From Candidatus Kapaibacterium sp. (GTDB taxonomy: Bacteria > Bacteroidota > Ignavibacteria > Kapaibacteriales > Kapaibacteriaceae), in NCBI GenBank assembly GCA_030833725.1, contig JAURGP010000002.1, forward strand, positions 1 through 64,000: a stretch of 64,000 bases of DNA, in the 5' to 3' direction. The notes under the pieces are model-generated. The model did no database searches and was not told the DNA's origin. It saw nothing but the letters and a program-made list of their open reading frames with translations. Positions 17,616-26,704 of this stretch are shown in pieces. Numbering within the stretch: the stretch's first letter is position 1; every line of letters starts with the position of its first letter. Position numbers and translations under genes: made by a program.

Positions 17616-18215
17616 CTACCGAGTCCGTCTTCTCTTGCCCTCCAGGATTGCATCAAGAGACTTCTCGATGCGAGCTCGGCGGGTGGCACTCTTTTTCGCC
17701 GATGAGAAGTACATCAGGTACTCCCGTCGGCACCCAGGCGGTAGAGATTCGAAGGCGTGACGCACATCGTTCCACTTGTCCAGGATCTCTTGGAACTCCT
17801 CAGGCACGGGATAGTCCTGAATCGACATGCGTTCAACGGTCCGGCCTGATCGTTCAATCTCAAGTCCCTGCTGGATAAAGGCCCGGAGCTCTTTCTCCAT
17901 CTTCTTGACCTCTTTGACAGAGGTAAAGTGCAAGCGCCTCGCTGCCTGGGTGTTAGGACCTGGCTTCTGGAGATAACCATGTGGGTCGTCCATCAGAGCC
18001 CCCTTGAAGAAACCGATCACACAAGAGTCCTTCATCGATCCGATGATGAGTACGTTAGCATCGTTGAGGGTGTACACAGGTTGCTTCCACTTGAAGTCCT
18101 CGTAGAGGTCATCACTCACTGCCCTCACGATTGCTCGAAGTGCTTTAAGCTCGTTGGTCCAGGCCTGGATGGCATTGACGTAACGCTCAACGGCGGGGTT
18201 ATCGTTGATGGCCAT
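17616..18215 (-). CDS. DUF1801/YdeI family protein
   Basis: 199 residues, cytosolic. The first half is a DUF1801-like alpha/beta domain (LKALRAIVRAVSDDLYEDFKWKQPVYTLNDANVLIIGSMKDSCVIGFFKGALM). The second half is the YdeI extension (VPEEFQEILDKWNDVRHAFESLPPGCRREYLMYFSSAKKSATRRARIEKSLDAILEGKRR), which ends in a lysine/arginine-rich helix. YdeI-type proteins are of uncertain function; a link to peptide or stress tolerance has been suggested in other bacteria. The start is 10 bp from the stop of the hydrolase gene upstream. Confidence 0.88.
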   Translation of the reverse strand: MAINDNPAVERYVNAIQAWTNELKALRAIVRAVSDDLYEDFKWKQPVYTLNDANVLIIGSMKDSCVIGFFKGALMDDPHGYLQKPGPNTQAARRLHFTSVKEVKKMEKELRAFIQQGLEIERSGRTVERMSIQDYPVPEEFQEILDKWNDVRHAFESLPPGCRREYLMYFSSAKKSATRRARIEKSLDAILEGKRRRTR

Positions 18216-18224
18216 ACGGTTCCG

Positions 18225-20279
18225 TTATTTTATTGGACTTAGCACCACCACGCCGGGAAAAGGTTTTCCCGGCGTGGTCGGCGTCGTCTGAACCACAAAG
18301 TACACACTCCGACCACTCACCAACACCTCCTCGCAGTGCTCCGAGCCTGTCACGACCCAACGCTTCACGAGGGTTCCATCATAGGCAAAGAGGGCAATCG
18401 TCTCTCCAGGCCACACACCGCGAACGCACACTCGGTTACCCTGCCACGATGCCGTGAACGACGGTGCTACACGCTCTTCCACGTCCGTTGGAGCGAACTG
18501 AAAGGGTTCGCTCTCCGACGCACAGTTGCCGAATTGCCTGCTGCGCGTCACTACGCGGTAGGCCGCTGCTTTTGTTGGCACGTACCACGGCCGGTTCCAG
18601 CCTGTTATGGGCACATTACCAACAAACCACTGATAGCTGTCTGCCAGCGGCGATGCCCATAGTGTGTCGGCGCGCAGCGATAGTGAGGTGGTAGGGGGCT
18701 CGTAGTTACGCAGGGTGAAGCGCACTGGTCCAACTGTGAGTACGCAACCATTCTCGGCGTCAGGCAAAATCTCTGCAGTGATAGAGTATGTGCCGGGTTG
18801 TGCAATGGCAATCACCTCGTTGGTATCACCCGTACTCCACGCAACAGTGTTGTAGCCAGGCCCATCCACCTGAACGGACAACCGCAAGCCCCCTTCCCCA
18901 TTACACAGAACGGTGTCTCCTGCTACGTTTACCCGCGCTGAAGGCACCGGAACTTGCGTCACCACAATCGAGTCTACCACCTCTCCACATCCTTTTGTGC
19001 TCCGGGCAATGGCACGGTACACTCCAGGAGTACTCACCGTAATCTCTGCAGTAGTTGCACCAGTCGACCACTCGACAGTGGCATCTGCACTGGCAGCTGC
19101 ACGGAGTGTTACCGTATCACCTGGACATATCGCAGACGGTCCAATCATTTGCAATTCCGGGGGGCGTGCCCACGCTATGATGGTGTCCACCACATCACCG
19201 TCAAAGCATGTTGTGTTCACCAAGGCGATCACATTTTCACGCTCCTTGATGACGTATCGATACGTCGTGCCACGCACACTGTCGGGCAACCACATCACCG
19301 ATGCTACCGGCCCGTTGTACGTCAGAACAATCGTGTCGCCTACGCATCCAACTGTGGTACTCATGCGGATGTCGCTACTGGCGAGTATCCGCATGGTTGT
19401 CTGCATCTGCGTCGTGCCTATGGCAGACATCGCACGATTGTCTCGGTTGAGGATGTGATTCACATAGGCAAACGTGGTGGCAAACTGCTGAGCACGATCA
19501 ATCGTACCGGGACACGTGAACTCACCGATGGAGCAGAGTGTATTCTGGTCTGCAAACTGACAGTGACTGCCGCCGGGAATCACGCCCAGTGCCTTGCACG
19601 TTGCCGCTACGGCGTTGTACATCGGTTGAATGGTTGTAAGGGGCGTCACGCAGTCCTCGCTTCCGGCAAGGATCAACGTGGGGCAGGTTACCGAAGCCGC
19701 AGCAGCTGTTGCACTGGGATTTGTTTCGGCTGGTGCCAAGGCGATCACGCTGGCGAGATTCCAATCCGTGTTGTCAAGGATGGTTTTGGCTGCAAGAAAC
19801 GAGGAGCCCCCTCCCATCGAGTGACCGATCAGGACGTAGTCATCACGAATCGCACCCTGCCAGCGTGAGCCTGCACGCGTGTTCTCTTGCCTGATCCATG
19901 CAAGACAGGCAACGATGTCATCGGCATACTCTGCATGATCTGGAAACAATCCGGAACCCGTTTCAGGAAGGATGGCAATAAAGCCAGCGGAATTCTTGCA
20001 GACCTCCGTTGCCAATGAAGTGTAGGCCCCTACCGGTAGTTGGTATCCATGAGCGATGACTGCAACACCAAAGTTTTCAGTGGAGCCTGTCGTGGATCCC
20101 TGCAATGGCGCATCGGTGCCACCAGGTGCCTCGGCAGGATAGATGATGGTGACGGCGATGGATGCACCGCGAGCTGCATCCTGAAAGGTAAGGCGTGTAC
20201 GACCCTCGTAGTAGGCTGCAGAAACAGTCTGGGCAACGGTGCATAGAATACCCACACACAACAGAAGAGTTAGCTTCAT
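18225..20279 (-). CDS. Secreted alpha/beta-hydrolase (PET-hydrolase/dienelactone-hydrolase-like) with C-terminal repeats
   Basis: 684 residues from the ATG at 20279 (signal peptide MKLTLLLCVGILCTVAQTVSA). The catalytic domain, about 22-300, has oxyanion-side VIAHGYQLP, nucleophile elbow GHSMGGGSSF, catalytic acid in GSEDCVTPL and His in GGSHCQF. This order and the GHSMGGG elbow resemble polyester hydrolases/cutinases and dienelactone hydrolases; the Trp of PET hydrolases is Ala here (LAPAETN). Two or three Ig/PKD-like beta domains (about 310-590) follow, then a T9SS-like sorting domain. The C-terminus is altered: after VYFVVQ the frame runs into a palindromic repeat and encodes TTPTTPGKPFPGVVVLSPIK before the stop. 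Substrate is unknown; ester hydrolysis is likely. Confidence 0.8.
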   Translation of the reverse strand: MKLTLLLCVGILCTVAQTVSAAYYEGRTRLTFQDAARGASIAVTIIYPAEAPGGTDAPLQGSTTGSTENFGVAVIAHGYQLPVGAYTSLATEVCKNSAGFIAILPETGSGLFPDHAEYADDIVACLAWIRQENTRAGSRWQGAIRDDYVLIGHSMGGGSSFLAAKTILDNTDWNLASVIALAPAETNPSATAAAASVTCPTLILAGSEDCVTPLTTIQPMYNAVAATCKALGVIPGGSHCQFADQNTLCSIGEFTCPGTIDRAQQFATTFAYVNHILNRDNRAMSAIGTTQMQTTMRILASSDIRMSTTVGCVGDTIVLTYNGPVASVMWLPDSVRGTTYRYVIKERENVIALVNTTCFDGDVVDTIIAWARPPELQMIGPSAICPGDTVTLRAAASADATVEWSTGATTAEITVSTPGVYRAIARSTKGCGEVVDSIVVTQVPVPSARVNVAGDTVLCNGEGGLRLSVQVDGPGYNTVAWSTGDTNEVIAIAQPGTYSITAEILPDAENGCVLTVGPVRFTLRNYEPPTTSLSLRADTLWASPLADSYQWFVGNVPITGWNRPWYVPTKAAAYRVVTRSRQFGNCASESEPFQFAPTDVEERVAPSFTASWQGNRVCVRGVWPGETIALFAYDGTLVKRWVVTGSEHCEEVLVSGRSVYFVVQTTPTTPGKPFPGVVVLSPIK
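18252..18273. repeat. Palindromic repeat (copy 5), inside a coding region
   Basis: Complete 22-bp palindrome with GG centre. It lies within the last 17 codons of the alpha/beta-hydrolase gene and is translated as TPGKPFPGV, apparently having replaced or displaced the native end of the sorting domain. Confidence 0.97.
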
Positions 20280-20318
20280 CGCACTACCTTTGTTTCTGCG
20301 ATACATCGTCCACGATAC

Positions 20319-20960
20319 ATGGTAGTGAAAATAATGCACGCATTGGTCATTGGCGGTACTGGTCTTGTTGGCGTGGAACTGCTTCGACTTCTGGCGAGCG
20401 ATACAGAGTTTTCACGTATTGACTCCGTGGGCCGCAGTATCGTACCCGACCTCCAGGATCGTGTTCATCAGGTAGTGATGGATCTCCTGGAGGAATCACT
20501 TCCAGCAAATGTCACGCCCGACGTTGTGTTCTGCTGCTTGGGCACAACGATTCGCACGGCTGGATCGCAAGAGGCCTTTCGCCGCGTAGACTATGAGATG
20601 CCGATGAGGATTGCCAAAGCTGCACGTACGCGTGGGGCGCAGCACTTCATTCTGGTGAGCTCGCTTGGAGCAAACCCCGCATCCCGAACGTTTTACTCCC
20701 GCATTAAGGGAGAACTGGAACGCGACCTCCAGAAGCTGGGGTATCCGTCACTGACGTTTGTCCGGCCGTCCTTGCTGTTGGGTGATCGCACTGAGCCACG
20801 GTTTGGTGAACAAGTAGCTACGCTTGTGATGCTCACGTTCCGGTTACTCATCCCACGCTCGTTGCGTGCCATTTCAGCAACGCGCGTAGCAGCCGCAATG
20901 GTAGCCGCCGCGAAGCGGCGGCGGGTGGGGGTGGAGGTGATCGAGAATCGGGTGTTGTGA
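20319..20960 (+). CDS. NAD(P)-binding Rossmann-fold oxidoreductase (TIP30/HTATIP2-like)
   Basis: 213 residues. The N-terminus MHALVIGGTGLVGVELLRLL carries the GxxGxxG dinucleotide motif; GTTIRTAGSQEAFRRVDYEMPMRIAKAA, HFILVSSLGANPASRTFYSRIKGELERDL (with a YxxxK pair) and LTFVRPSLLLGDR are typical of atypical short-chain dehydrogenases related to TIP30. An ATG six codons earlier is annotated; the internal ATG at 20334 is equally possible. Substrate unknown. It diverges from the hydrolase gene and ends 5 bp before a palindromic repeat. Confidence 0.9.
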   Translation: MVVKIMHALVIGGTGLVGVELLRLLASDTEFSRIDSVGRSIVPDLQDRVHQVVMDLLEESLPANVTPDVVFCCLGTTIRTAGSQEAFRRVDYEMPMRIAKAARTRGAQHFILVSSLGANPASRTFYSRIKGELERDLQKLGYPSLTFVRPSLLLGDRTEPRFGEQVATLVMLTFRLLIPRSLRAISATRVAAAMVAAAKRRRVGVEVIENRVL

Positions 20961-20965
20961 CAGAC

Positions 20966-20987
20966 GCCGGGAAAAGGTTTTCCCGGC
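20966..20987. repeat. Palindromic repeat (copy 6)
   Basis: Complete 22-bp palindrome with GG centre between two convergent genes, 5 bp after the stop at 20960 and 16 bp before the tyrosinase stop at 21004. Confidence 0.97.
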
Positions 20988-21003
20988 GTTGTCGATATGT
21001 CCG

Positions 21004-22131
21004 CTACGGCAACTCGTCGTACTGATACCCCAACACGGATTCATCCATGACAGCAGCTGGAGTATTGAGTCCGTCCATCCGGAAGTCCCAGGGCATGAGC
21101 ACCTCATTCAACCCAGACATCATCTCGCCACCGGAGGCGTAGTTTTTTCCGTGCCGCTTCATCCAGCCTGACCAGATCCGATCGATATTGGCGTGATGAA
21201 TCCAGAAGACTGGATCGTTGGGCGACGTGGCTTGGCACATACTTCCTGCATAGATATTTCCGTCAGGTGCTCTCCAGATACCACCTACGTATACGTGAAC
21301 GATGTTGTGTTGCGTGCTTCCACGCTCACCAGGAATACTAATTACATCCATAACTCCATTGGGATCGCATTCATTACCTGCCGTTCCACGCCAACCCTCC
21401 AGAGAATTGCGGAAGCTGATCGTTGTATCAACAGAGCTATCCCATGGAGCACTGTCGTACGTGGGGATGCTAAGCGACCCCAATATTTCTGCACTGGTAG
21501 GTAGCAGTGCGTCGGCGTTGAGGTTCTTGCCGATTCGACGCGTCAGATATGGAACAACATTGGGACTTGTGTTGTGATCAAAGAACACCGAGTCAATATC
21601 CACTTCATCTGAAACGGTAATGATCCATGCATCCTTCTGGAAGGGGCCGGAGGTAACGGCATAGCCCTGTGACGGATCACCATCGCCCCCTACCAATTCG
21701 TCCGAGAACAGAACCTGCTGAGCCGAGGGATCGGTCCAGTCCCAATATGGAATCGTGACATCCTTTCCACTGACGTCGCGCAAAGCACGCTCGAACAGGT
21801 CAAGATACACGCGGTGCCATGGGAGGAAGCCGGGATTCATGTGGGCGGGAAACATGCCATCACCACCAACCGTACCTGCATCGCAGAAGAATGCGAGGTA
21901 GTGCCACTTCACGAACTGATCGTAATAATTCAGCGTGGGGTCGTATGGCGAGGGCACGGTCTTCAGCGCCTTCACTGCGGAGACGAAATCGGCTTTTTCC
22001 TCGGTTGTCATCCGGGTTACGCTCTTGCGCACACGCAGATTTGAGGGGTTCGATGGATTGGTTGACGTGCATGCAGCGCTGAACAGAGCAACGATAGCCA
22101 GGCTGATGGCGATGTATGGTAGTGTTTTCAT
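21004..22131 (-). CDS. Tyrosinase-family type 3 copper lipoprotein
   Basis: 375 residues with a lipobox (LFSAACTS, Cys21). The common central domain of tyrosinases is recognisable: the first copper-site histidines in VKWHYLAFF, AHMNPGFLPWHRVYLDLFERAL and the IPYWDW segment; the second in TQHNIVHVYVGG and NDPVFWIHHANIDRIWSGW. Tyrosinases hydroxylate phenols and oxidise catechols using a dinuclear copper centre; a polyphenol-oxidase role is likewise possible. It should be an outer-membrane-anchored lipoprotein. It diverges from the multicopper oxidase gene across a region containing a repeat doublet. The stretch of copper enzymes on either side suggests shared copper supply. Confidence 0.92.
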   Translation of the reverse strand: MKTLPYIAISLAIVALFSAACTSTNPSNPSNLRVRKSVTRMTTEEKADFVSAVKALKTVPSPYDPTLNYYDQFVKWHYLAFFCDAGTVGGDGMFPAHMNPGFLPWHRVYLDLFERALRDVSGKDVTIPYWDWTDPSAQQVLFSDELVGGDGDPSQGYAVTSGPFQKDAWIITVSDEVDIDSVFFDHNTSPNVVPYLTRRIGKNLNADALLPTSAEILGSLSIPTYDSAPWDSSVDTTISFRNSLEGWRGTAGNECDPNGVMDVISIPGERGSTQHNIVHVYVGGIWRAPDGNIYAGSMCQATSPNDPVFWIHHANIDRIWSGWMKRHGKNYASGGEMMSGLNEVLMPWDFRMDGLNTPAAVMDESVLGYQYDELP

Positions 22132-22159
22132 AGGTGCGATGATACGACAATGTAACGAC

Positions 22160-22208
22160 GCCGGGAAAACCTTTTCCCGGCGTGGTGCCGGGAAAAGGTT
22201 TTCCCGGC
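22160..22208. repeat. Palindromic repeat, doublet (copies 7 and 8)
   Basis: Two complete palindromes, 22160-22181 (CC centre) and 22187-22208 (GG centre), separated by GTGGT. It is the same arrangement as at 4129-4177. It sits in the divergent promoter region of the tyrosinase and multicopper oxidase genes, 28 bp from one start and 68 bp from the other. Confidence 0.97.
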
Positions 22209-22276
22209 GTCGTCAACTTCCCGATGTTTGCCACAGCAAAACGTTCACCCCTTCACCCCCAACCACCTATAACACC

Positions 22277-24103
22277 ATGCAGCAGTACCGCTACGTCATC
22301 AGTGCGTTTGTGTGCCTCTTCGTATGCCTCACGCTCACCGTACTTCCTAGTCTGGCACAGCAACAGGAGATTCCCCAGCCTCCATCTGTTCGTGCACGCG
22401 ATGGAGTGCTGACCGACACACTGAACCTCGTGCTGGCCACAATCGCTGTAGGTGAACGCCAAGTATTGGCACGCACCTACAACGGTACAGCTCCGGGGTC
22501 CATCTGGCGTGTTCACCCAGGTGAAACCATGCGGATTCACCTGAACAACCAGCTTCCTCCAAATCCGGATGCTGATCTGCCAGATCAAGGCAACTACCCG
22601 CAGCGTGCAAACACAACAAACCTGCACGTCCATGGTTTGAATGTGTCGCCAAAGGATAATGGCGACAACGTTCTGTTGAGCATTGAGCCACAATCGTCGT
22701 TCGACTTCGAGTTCGAGTTGCCCGCCGACCACGCAGCCGGCACATACTGGTATCACCCGCATCACCACACATCCACGTGGTCGCAGGTGGTCAACGGTCT
22801 TGCTGGTGCCATCGTGATCGAGGATCCTACAGATCCATCAGTCACGGATCCTGCGCTCCTCGCCATGAGCGATCGCGTGTTTCTCTTCTCGTCATACATG
22901 ATCGATACGGCTACGAATACCATTGGCTATCCTCGCCGCTTAGCGTCTGCAACGGCAACGACCCCAATACCAGGTAGTGATTCACCCGTGTTCGTCAATG
23001 GTGTACTGTCAGGGACGGTTACCATGCGCCCTGGTGAGATTCAGCGCTGGCGCTTCATCGATGCCACGTATGAGTTTTCCATGCGCCTTACGTGGTTGCA
23101 CATCAGCAATGGCGATACCACGCGTGTTGAGCAGTGGGAGATCGCTAACGATGGCTTGTACTTTCCTGCTCCGAAGCCAACCTCCCAGGTGACGTTTACT
23201 GCCGGTGCGCGGAGCGATGTTCTTGTGCAGGCGCCGGCCGCCGAAGGGCGCTATATAGTCCAGCTCGAGGCGTTGGATCGTGGGATGAGGGTGATGGAAA
23301 CGCGAGAACTCATCGACATTATTGTAGGGGGCGACCCAGTGCTTCCAGCAATGACCATGCCGGCAGTTCTGCCGAAGGCCATGGCAGCGGGTACCATTCG
23401 CGACGAGGAGATTACTGGTACACGCCAGATCACGTTCCGCATCGGCGATTTTGGTGAGGTTGCGAAGGACTCTTCGGCTATCACCCGCACCTTTACGATC
23501 GACAACTCCCCGTTCAGCCATGATGTGGTGAACATGACAGTGAAAGCTGGCGATGTGGAGGAGTGGACGATTGTGAACGAGAGTGGCGGCTATCACCCAT
23601 TTCACATCCACGTAAATGAGTTTGAAGTGGTTGAGGTGAATGGCGTACGTCAAGATCCGGTGATCTGGCGCGACGTACTTCTGCTTGCACCCAATAGCAC
23701 CTATAAGATTCGTCAGCGCTATACCGACTACGATGGCAAGACCGTCTTGCACTGCCACTTCCTTCCTCATGAAGACTGGGGCATGATGAACATCATCGAT
23801 ATTCTGCCTCGCACATCGAATGTGAAAGAGACACCGTGGACCGAGCCCCTTGCCTTCCCGAACCCTGTTACGGGCAGGATGTCCACACTGAATGTGCAAC
23901 TGCCCGAATTCCTGGGAGACCGACGAGTGGACATCACGTTGCACGACATTACCGGCTCGGTGGTGAGAACACTGCAGACGTCGGCGGCCGAAAGCCCAGT
24001 TGTAGAGATCGATGTACAGGATATGCCGGCAGGATCGTACTACGTGCGCGTATCGGACGGTGAGGCGTACCGTACATCGGATATGGTGATTATCGTTAGA
24101 TGA
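22277..24103 (+). CDS. Secreted multicopper oxidase with T9SS sorting domain
   Basis: 608 residues from the ATG at 22277 (signal peptide MQQYRYVISAFVCLFVCLTLTVLPSLAQ); the upstream open frame is over the repeat and is rejected. Three cupredoxin domains carry the four copper motifs: NLHVHGLNV, TYWYHPHHH, HPFHIHVNEF and LHCHFLPHEDWGMM. These bind the type 2/3 trinuclear cluster and the type 1 copper. The protein should oxidise a substrate such as Cu(I) or a phenol and reduce oxygen to water. After about residue 525 a type A T9SS domain follows (FPNPVTGRMSTLNV to MPAGSYYVRVSDG). Its stop overlaps the start of the redoxin gene by 4 bp (ATGA). Confidence 0.94.
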   Translation: MQQYRYVISAFVCLFVCLTLTVLPSLAQQQEIPQPPSVRARDGVLTDTLNLVLATIAVGERQVLARTYNGTAPGSIWRVHPGETMRIHLNNQLPPNPDADLPDQGNYPQRANTTNLHVHGLNVSPKDNGDNVLLSIEPQSSFDFEFELPADHAAGTYWYHPHHHTSTWSQVVNGLAGAIVIEDPTDPSVTDPALLAMSDRVFLFSSYMIDTATNTIGYPRRLASATATTPIPGSDSPVFVNGVLSGTVTMRPGEIQRWRFIDATYEFSMRLTWLHISNGDTTRVEQWEIANDGLYFPAPKPTSQVTFTAGARSDVLVQAPAAEGRYIVQLEALDRGMRVMETRELIDIIVGGDPVLPAMTMPAVLPKAMAAGTIRDEEITGTRQITFRIGDFGEVAKDSSAITRTFTIDNSPFSHDVVNMTVKAGDVEEWTIVNESGGYHPFHIHVNEFEVVEVNGVRQDPVIWRDVLLLAPNSTYKIRQRYTDYDGKTVLHCHFLPHEDWGMMNIIDILPRTSNVKETPWTEPLAFPNPVTGRMSTLNVQLPEFLGDRRVDITLHDITGSVVRTLQTSAAESPVVEIDVQDMPAGSYYVRVSDGEAYRTSDMVIIVR

Positions 24104-24624
24104 TCAGACTTTTCTGGACAAATGTTGCACTCCTGATAGCGCTAGCTGTTGCGGCTGGCGCTGCAGTGCATACGCCCCGTTCCATTGACTCCCTGCCTGT
24201 CGTGTATGGTGCTGATTCTTCCGCAATCGACCTTCTGGCAGCATCGGACACAACAACCGTCGTTGCCGTCCGACATCTTGGTGCGATCTGCTCCCACTGC
24301 GTGGAGCAGATCATCCTGCTGAACGAGTACGCCAATGAGTTTCGTCGGAGAAATGCACGTGTGATTGCCTTCTCTATGGACGACGTTGATGAGTGCCAAC
24401 TGGCAGCAAAGGAGCATGCCATCGACACCGATGTTCTGCAGCTCTGCTACGATGAGCGCGATGCGTGTTCTCGTGCAGTGGGTAGCACGATCCAGGAGAT
24501 TGATGGATCGTTTACCGATCTCCACGCCGTGCTCGTGATCCGAAAGCGCATCGTGGTGTTTGAGCACTACTCTACGCAGCCGTTGATGTCGCTGGGTGGT
24601 GTTTTTGAGGTGCTGGGTGAGTGA
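24100..24624 (+). CDS. Exported redoxin (AhpC/TSA-like thioredoxin fold)
   Basis: 174 residues with an N-terminal hydrophobic segment (TNVALLIALAVAAGAAV). It has the thioredoxin-fold order VVAVRHLGAICSHCVEQIILLNEYANEFRRRNARVIAFSMDD with a CSHC active-site pair, followed by a Cys at CYDERDACSRAVGS. Peroxiredoxin-like or thiol-disulfide exchange activity in the periplasm is likely; I do not see the full peroxiredoxin PxxxTxxC motif. The 4-bp overlap with the multicopper oxidase gene argues for a partner role, perhaps keeping copper-binding thiols reduced. Confidence 0.8.
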   Translation: MIRLFWTNVALLIALAVAAGAAVHTPRSIDSLPVVYGADSSAIDLLAASDTTTVVAVRHLGAICSHCVEQIILLNEYANEFRRRNARVIAFSMDDVDECQLAAKEHAIDTDVLQLCYDERDACSRAVGSTIQEIDGSFTDLHAVLVIRKRIVVFEHYSTQPLMSLGGVFEVLGE

Positions 24625-24647
24625 CGCCGAGGGCGACGGAGGACCAC

Positions 24648-24669
24648 GCCGGGAAAAGGTTTTCCCGGC
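24648..24669. repeat. Palindromic repeat (copy 9)
   Basis: Complete 22-bp palindrome with GG centre, 24 bp after the redoxin stop and 61 bp before the start of the YHYH gene, between two genes on the same strand. Confidence 0.97.
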
Positions 24670-24730
24670 GTCGTGTAACTAACAGTCTGTTCACATAGTC
24701 CCCGCACGAGTTATCACATAGGAGAGCCGA

Positions 24731-26110
24731 ATGAGACGCGTCATTGCTACACTGCTTCTGGCTGCCAGTCCAGTACTTCACTACGCGCAAACCAACCCAG
24801 CGATTACATCGTGGTTGATTAACACAACTGGGGCAAAGGGTCGACACTACGTGCAGGGTAATCCTGCACCGATTGCAGATACCATGCTTGCCAATGTGAT
24901 GCTGGTGCGGTATTCGGAGGCATATAGCTATGTGAATTGCAACGGTATCCCTTCCTACGTGATTGGACCATATCCCGACGGCAATCCGGCTACTGCGGTT
25001 GGACGGAACTATCTCTTCAAGATCCCGCTGGATCCTCAGCCAAACACCGGAACCAAAACGGCTGTCGGGTTAGGCCACATTGCAGTACTCGTCAACGGTG
25101 TGCCAGTGTACAACTACGCTGACGCGCGCTCGTACAACAACCAGAATATTTGGCACCAGAACGCCGTGTTCTTTGAGCGGATTGGATTCGACTGCTCGAA
25201 GGGTCATCCTGCACCTTTGCGTACGGGTCCTCCAGGTATGGGAGGGGGCTCGGCAGATGGTCAGTATCATCATCACCAAGATCCCTCGGCCTTCAACGTT
25301 GCCAAGGTTGTGATGTCGGACATTTGCGATATGTACCTCGCTGATGGTCTGTACGTCCCAGATAGCACACAGCATGGCCCCCTGATTGGATTCGCCTTTG
25401 ATGGCTATCCGATCTATGCTGCCTATGGATGGGCTGATGGCACTCAATCTGTTCGACGGATCACGTCCAGCTATCAAATCCGCTCCATCGGCGAGCGAAC
25501 AACACTTCCGGACGGCACAGTGCTGTCGACGTCACAGTATGGTCCTGCCCTATCGCAGTATCCACTTGGCGCCTACGCCGAGGACTACGAGTACCTTGCT
25601 GGTTCTGGTGACCTCGACGAGCATAACGGCAGGTTCTGCATCACGCCGGAGTATCCCGGTGGTACGTATGCCTACTTTGCGACGATCGATGAAGACGGTA
25701 ATTCGGTGTACCCATATGTGATCGGGCCCACATACTACGGCGTAGTAGAGCAGTCGAATTTTGCTGGTACTGGCCCTGGAGCGGCTCCAACTCGGGTAAC
25801 GATCACTGAACCAGTAACTCGCTACCTCCCCGGCGTGACCTCTGTTCGAGACGTAGAGAATGCCATTACTCCTACGGTGTTCCCAAATCCGGCCATGGAC
25901 GTCATCATCGTACAAGTGCGGCAACCTCTTCAGGCTGATGCCACCGTCAGCATGTACGACCTACGAGGAGTCCTTGTCCGATCATCACGCATTCACTCCG
26001 GCAGCACGATGTGCTACGTGGATGTGGAGACACTGTACGCAGGCACGTACATCGTCCATGTTGAAACCCATGGTGTTGTACGGTCGTATCCAGTCATTCT
26101 TGGAGAGTGA
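24731..26110 (+). CDS. YHYH domain protein with T9SS sorting domain
   Basis: 459 residues. A signal peptide (MRRVIATLLLAASPVLHYAQ) leads a YHYH domain: SYVNCNGIPSYVIGPYPDGNP, LVNGVPVYNYADARSYN, the histidine cluster GQYHHHQDPSAF (the family signature region), and GFAFDGYPIYAAYGW. The metal or ligand bound is not established for the family; histidines suggest a metal. From about residue 375 a T9SS domain follows (TVFPNPAMDVIIVQV to YAGTYIVHVETHGV). The stop at 26110 is 3 bp from the MbnP start, so YHYH, MbnP and MbnH are one operon. Confidence 0.85.
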   Translation: MRRVIATLLLAASPVLHYAQTNPAITSWLINTTGAKGRHYVQGNPAPIADTMLANVMLVRYSEAYSYVNCNGIPSYVIGPYPDGNPATAVGRNYLFKIPLDPQPNTGTKTAVGLGHIAVLVNGVPVYNYADARSYNNQNIWHQNAVFFERIGFDCSKGHPAPLRTGPPGMGGGSADGQYHHHQDPSAFNVAKVVMSDICDMYLADGLYVPDSTQHGPLIGFAFDGYPIYAAYGWADGTQSVRRITSSYQIRSIGERTTLPDGTVLSTSQYGPALSQYPLGAYAEDYEYLAGSGDLDEHNGRFCITPEYPGGTYAYFATIDEDGNSVYPYVIGPTYYGVVEQSNFAGTGPGAAPTRVTITEPVTRYLPGVTSVRDVENAITPTVFPNPAMDVIIVQVRQPLQADATVSMYDLRGVLVRSSRIHSGSTMCYVDVETLYAGTYIVHVETHGVVRSYPVILGE

Positions 26111-26113
26111 TCG

Positions 26114-26704
26114 GTGCTGGAGGTCCTTCTCTCGATTGTGTTTGTCGTCCACTCTACGGGAAATGGTGGGCAATACACCTTGGAGCGCGCTCAGTGGTAT
26201 GTTGGGAACGTTGAACTCCATGCCATCGACGGGAGTTCGTATCGCATCGCAGGCTACTACCTCCTAGATACCGACGATCCACAATCACTCAGGCTAGAGC
26301 TGCCAGAGCTTCTGCCTCACGCAGACTATCGGTCCTTGAGCTTCACTCTTGGGGTAGACAGCCTTGATAATCACGGTGGACCGCGGGAGGGGGCTCTCGA
26401 TCCAATGCACGGCATGTACTGGACCTGGTCGACAGGGTACATCTTCCTGAAGATTGAAGGTACGGCTTCGGCGTCGCCTCAGCCCAAGAAACGTATCGAG
26501 TACCACCTTGGGGGTTTTAGAGCCCCCTACAACAATATCCGTCGCGTACACTGTGCGATGACGAGCGGACAGGAAGCCCGCATCGTGGTAGATGTTGATG
26601 CGTTCATGCGCACGATTAATGTTGCCCAGACTCCAGGCGTCATGGATGTACGTTCATCTGCCGATCTGATTGATCAGGCAGTGGAGATGTTCCGTGCACC
26701 ATAA
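26114..26704 (+). CDS. MbnP-like (copper-binding) protein
   Basis: 196 residues starting at a GTG (26114). The order fits the MbnP family, in which a Trp is oxidised by the partner MbnH to form a copper site: ERAQWYVGNVELHAIDGSSYRI, GYYLLDTDDPQSLRLEL, SFTLGVDSLDNHGGPREGALDPMHGMYWTWSTGYIFLKIEGTA. Candidate tryptophans are the QWYVGN one and those in MYWTWS. A short hydrophobic N-terminus (LLSIVFVVHS) may act as a weak signal peptide. MbnP proteins are known from methanobactin operons, but homologues occur more widely. The next gene is the MbnH-like cytochrome, overlapping by 11 bp. Confidence 0.8.
   Translation: MLEVLLSIVFVVHSTGNGGQYTLERAQWYVGNVELHAIDGSSYRIAGYYLLDTDDPQSLRLELPELLPHADYRSLSFTLGVDSLDNHGGPREGALDPMHGMYWTWSTGYIFLKIEGTASASPQPKKRIEYHLGGFRAPYNNIRRVHCAMTSGQEARIVVDVDAFMRTINVAQTPGVMDVRSSADLIDQAVEMFRAP

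Noticed and set aside
18954-19868. 304-codon plus-strand open frame opposite the alpha/beta-hydrolase
   Set aside because: Shadow of a well-supported gene; rich in Cys, His and Arg and without family features.
22253-22768. 171-codon minus-strand frame at the start of the multicopper oxidase
   Set aside because: Overlaps the conserved copper-binding region on the other strand and has no features of its own.
23009-23944. 311-codon minus-strand open frame opposite the multicopper oxidase
   Set aside because: It is antisense to a gene with full catalytic motifs, has no recognisable domain, and its composition follows the opposing codons.
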